Shown in pieces: positions 12,691 through 14,202 of a DNA stretch of 14,202 nucleotides. Every line of letters starts with the position of its first letter. The first letter of the stretch is position 1. The stretch is from Elusimicrobiota bacterium. GTDB taxonomy: Bacteria > CG03. The stretch covers positions 1-14,202 of the forward strand of contig JAGHAG010000061.1 in assembly GCA_021161625.1 (NCBI GenBank), written 5' to 3'. Below the pieces are notes generated by a model. The model was given only the letters and a program-made list of their open reading frames with translations. It was not told the DNA's origin and did not search any database. The position numbers and the translations under genes are program-made.

Positions 12691-14106
12691 ATGGAAGATT
12701 CTTTTGAAAAACTTTTAAATGGATACAGAAATACCACTCTCATAAAAAAAGCCTTTGAATTTGCAAAAGAAAAACATGCAGGACAGTTCAGAAAATCAGG
12801 CGAACCCTTTATTGTTCATCCATTCAGAGTTGCTATGGAATTAAAAAAGTGGGACATGGATGAAGTGGTTGTTTCTGCAGGGCTTCTGCATGACCTGATT
12901 GAAGATGTCCAGGTAAATGAAAATAAAATAAAAGAATTGTTTGGAGAGGAAATTGCATCTCTGGTTTCTTCTCTCACAAAAATAAAACAGATAGTTCCGG
13001 ATATATCAAGAGAAGTTGAAAACTTAAGAAGATTAATTATTGCAATGAGCAAGGACATTAGAGTTATAATAATTCGTCTTGCTGACAAACTGGATAATAT
13101 GAGGACAATAGAGTTTTTGCCACCCGAAAGCCAGATAAAATTTTCAAAAGCAATTCTTGAGGTCTATGCTCCAATTGCGCACAGAATTGGAATGAATATT
13201 GTAAAAAACGAACTTGAAGATAGGGCTTTCAGGATTTTAAAAAAAGAAAAATATGAGGAATTGAAGAGATATATTGAAAAGATGCATCCACACTCAACAA
13301 AAATCATTAAGGAGGTGGAAGAAAGAATTGTTGAGGAACTTCAGAGGAAAAAAATAAACTTTCTAAAAGTAAAGGGACGCATAAAAAGTCCTTTAAGTGT
13401 TTTCAGAAAGTTTACAAAAAGGAAGGTTCCGCTTGAGGAGATTCAGGATATTGTGGCAGTAAGAATAATAACAGAGGATATTTCTGATTGCTATAAAGTT
13501 CTTGCAGTCCTCCATGAGATTTATGAACCTTTACCTCAAACATTTACAGATTACATTTCTTTTCCGAAAATAAATATGTATCAGTCAATTCATACAACCT
13601 GTAAAGTAAGCAACGACATTGTTGAATTTCAGATAAGAACAGAAGAGATGCACAGAACAGCAGAACTTGGTGTTGCTGCACACTGGAGATACAAGACAGA
13701 AGAAGGCATTCCTGCAAAAGGATTAAGAGAGTGGCTGTCCTCTTTCTATGAGTGGCAGATGGAAAAAATAAGTAAGGAAGAGTTCGTAAAAAATCTCAAA
13801 ACTCAGTTGAGTTATGATGAGATTTATGTTTTGACTCCCAAAGGAGATGTAAAAAGGCTTATTCAGGGAGCAACGGTTCTTGATTTTGCTTATGCTGTGC
13901 ATACAGACATTGGCAATCACTTTAAAGGCGCTCTTGTTAACGAAAAGATGGTCCCTATAAGTTATGTTTTAAAGAGTGGGGAAAAGGTAAAAATTTTAAC
14001 CCATCCACAGGCACATCCAACTCTTGACTGGCTGAAGATAGCACACACCCCACAGGCAAGATACAAAATCAGAAAATACCTCAAAGAAGTCGGGAAAATT
14101 AAATAA
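12691..14106 (+). CDS. Short RelA/SpoT homologue: HD hydrolase, (p)ppGpp synthetase and TGS domains, no ACT
   Basis: 471 aa, versus roughly 700-750 for a full long RSH. HD hydrolase domain: R34 and H43 (RKSGEPFIVHP), H67-D68 and E71-D72 (GLLHDLIEDV), D132 and N136 (LADKLDNMRT); all catalytic positions are present. Synthetase domain ~225-335: GRIKSPLSVFRKF, DIVAVRI, NMYQSIHTT and VEFQIRTEEMH, the substrate and metal positions are conserved. TGS domain ~374-437 (IYVLTPKGDVKRLIQGATVLDFAYAVH). The protein stops soon after TPQARYKIRKYLKEV, so the helical, zinc-finger and ACT regions are missing. The motif that is RxKD in bifunctional Rel or ExDD in RelA reads TFTD (284-287). No SD lies before the ATG, 3 bp after the previous stop. 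The gene end overlaps rpmB by 8 bp. It makes and degrades (p)ppGpp by homology. Confidence 0.93.
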   Translation: MEDSFEKLLNGYRNTTLIKKAFEFAKEKHAGQFRKSGEPFIVHPFRVAMELKKWDMDEVVVSAGLLHDLIEDVQVNENKIKELFGEEIASLVSSLTKIKQIVPDISREVENLRRLIIAMSKDIRVIIIRLADKLDNMRTIEFLPPESQIKFSKAILEVYAPIAHRIGMNIVKNELEDRAFRILKKEKYEELKRYIEKMHPHSTKIIKEVEERIVEELQRKKINFLKVKGRIKSPLSVFRKFTKRKVPLEEIQDIVAVRIITEDISDCYKVLAVLHEIYEPLPQTFTDYISFPKINMYQSIHTTCKVSNDIVEFQIRTEEMHRTAELGVAAHWRYKTEEGIPAKGLREWLSSFYEWQMEKISKEEFVKNLKTQLSYDEIYVLTPKGDVKRLIQGATVLDFAYAVHTDIGNHFKGALVNEKMVPISYVLKSGEKVKILTHPQAHPTLDWLKIAHTPQARYKIRKYLKEVGKIK

Positions 14107-14202
14107 CTTTTTTTACTTTTCTCAAGCAGGAAGTACAGACGTAACCTTTTTTTGTTTTCCCGTTCTTGTCAACAAATTTTATTTTTTGAATGTTTACTGA
14201 AA
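14099..14202 (-). CDS. rpmB: Ribosomal protein L28, C-terminal part (5' end outside the window)
   Basis: The minus strand ends in a frame whose stop is the complement of 14099-14101. The 33 residues visible include NIQKIKFVDKNGKTKKGY followed by VCTSCLRKVKKVI, which match the conserved C-terminus of bacterial L28 (NIQKV...G...VCT-x-CL). The CTSC pair suggests the zinc-binding (C+) form of L28. It is convergent with the RSH gene, with the two stop regions overlapping by 8 bp. It is too short for the ORF-length cutoffs usually used, but the motif match is clear. Confidence 0.85.
   Translation of the reverse strand, partial: SVNIQKIKFVDKNGKTKKGYVCTSCLRKVKKVI

Noticed and set aside
1..14202. tRNA, rRNA or phage genes
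   Set aside because: No tRNA-like cloverleaf, rRNA signature, integrase gene or phage structural gene was seen on either strand.

Overview
The window looks like chromosomal DNA from an AT-rich, diderm (outer-membrane) bacterium. At least four genes encode signal-peptide proteins predicted to form outer-membrane beta-barrels, and one encodes a secreted Ig-like protein with a FlgD/type-IX-like C-terminal domain. Several genes have strong Shine-Dalgarno sequences, and promoters of TTGACA/TAAAAT type are visible. Bacteroidota usually lack both, so a Bacteroidota origin is not favoured despite the PorV-like and CTD-like proteins. An uncultured or deep-branching phylum (for example of the Omnitrophota, Elusimicrobiota or WOR-3 kind) would fit, but the sequence alone does not fix the taxonomy.

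Layout. (1) 2-1984: the 3' end of a large secreted Ig-like protein. (2) 1985-2279: a GC-rich structured non-coding island built around a 112-bp inverted-repeat element. (3) 2280-7069: five close-packed same-strand genes. These are a PorV/UPF0164-like barrel with C-terminal TPRs, a TPR protein with a C-terminal barrel, an ECF sigma factor, a zinc-type membrane anti-sigma factor, and a secreted acidic repeat protein. The sigma and anti-sigma genes are each preceded by the same promoter-like sequence, GGAAC-N17-CGTCTA. (4) 7070-7320: a perfect 16-bp inverted repeat, a pyrimidine tract and the glnA promoter. (5) 7321-8655: glutamine synthetase, followed directly by a MITE-like inverted-repeat element. 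(6) 8927-10201: an outer-membrane porin-like protein with its own promoter and a strong 3' hairpin. (7) 10360-11023: a rearrangement scar made of an N-truncated minus-strand ORF and a transposase tail with IS-end repeats. (8) 11057-14106: a compact run of a CRP/FNR regulator, a PorV/FadL-like barrel (ATGA overlap) and a short RelA/SpoT homologue. The last overlaps tail-to-tail with rpmB (ribosomal protein L28, minus strand) at the right edge.

How it may work together. The left half reads as an envelope/surface module (secreted Ig protein, two barrel/TPR proteins) next to an autoregulated ECF sigma/anti-sigma pair with a further secreted protein. The right half holds nutrient-status genes: nitrogen assimilation (glnA), a CRP-type regulator and a (p)ppGpp enzyme. 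The most notable observations are the duplicated ECF promoter motif, the mirrored barrel-TPR/TPR-barrel pair, the RSH protein that ends after its TGS domain with an unusual TFTD in place of RxKD/ExDD, and several undescribed intergenic inverted-repeat elements.
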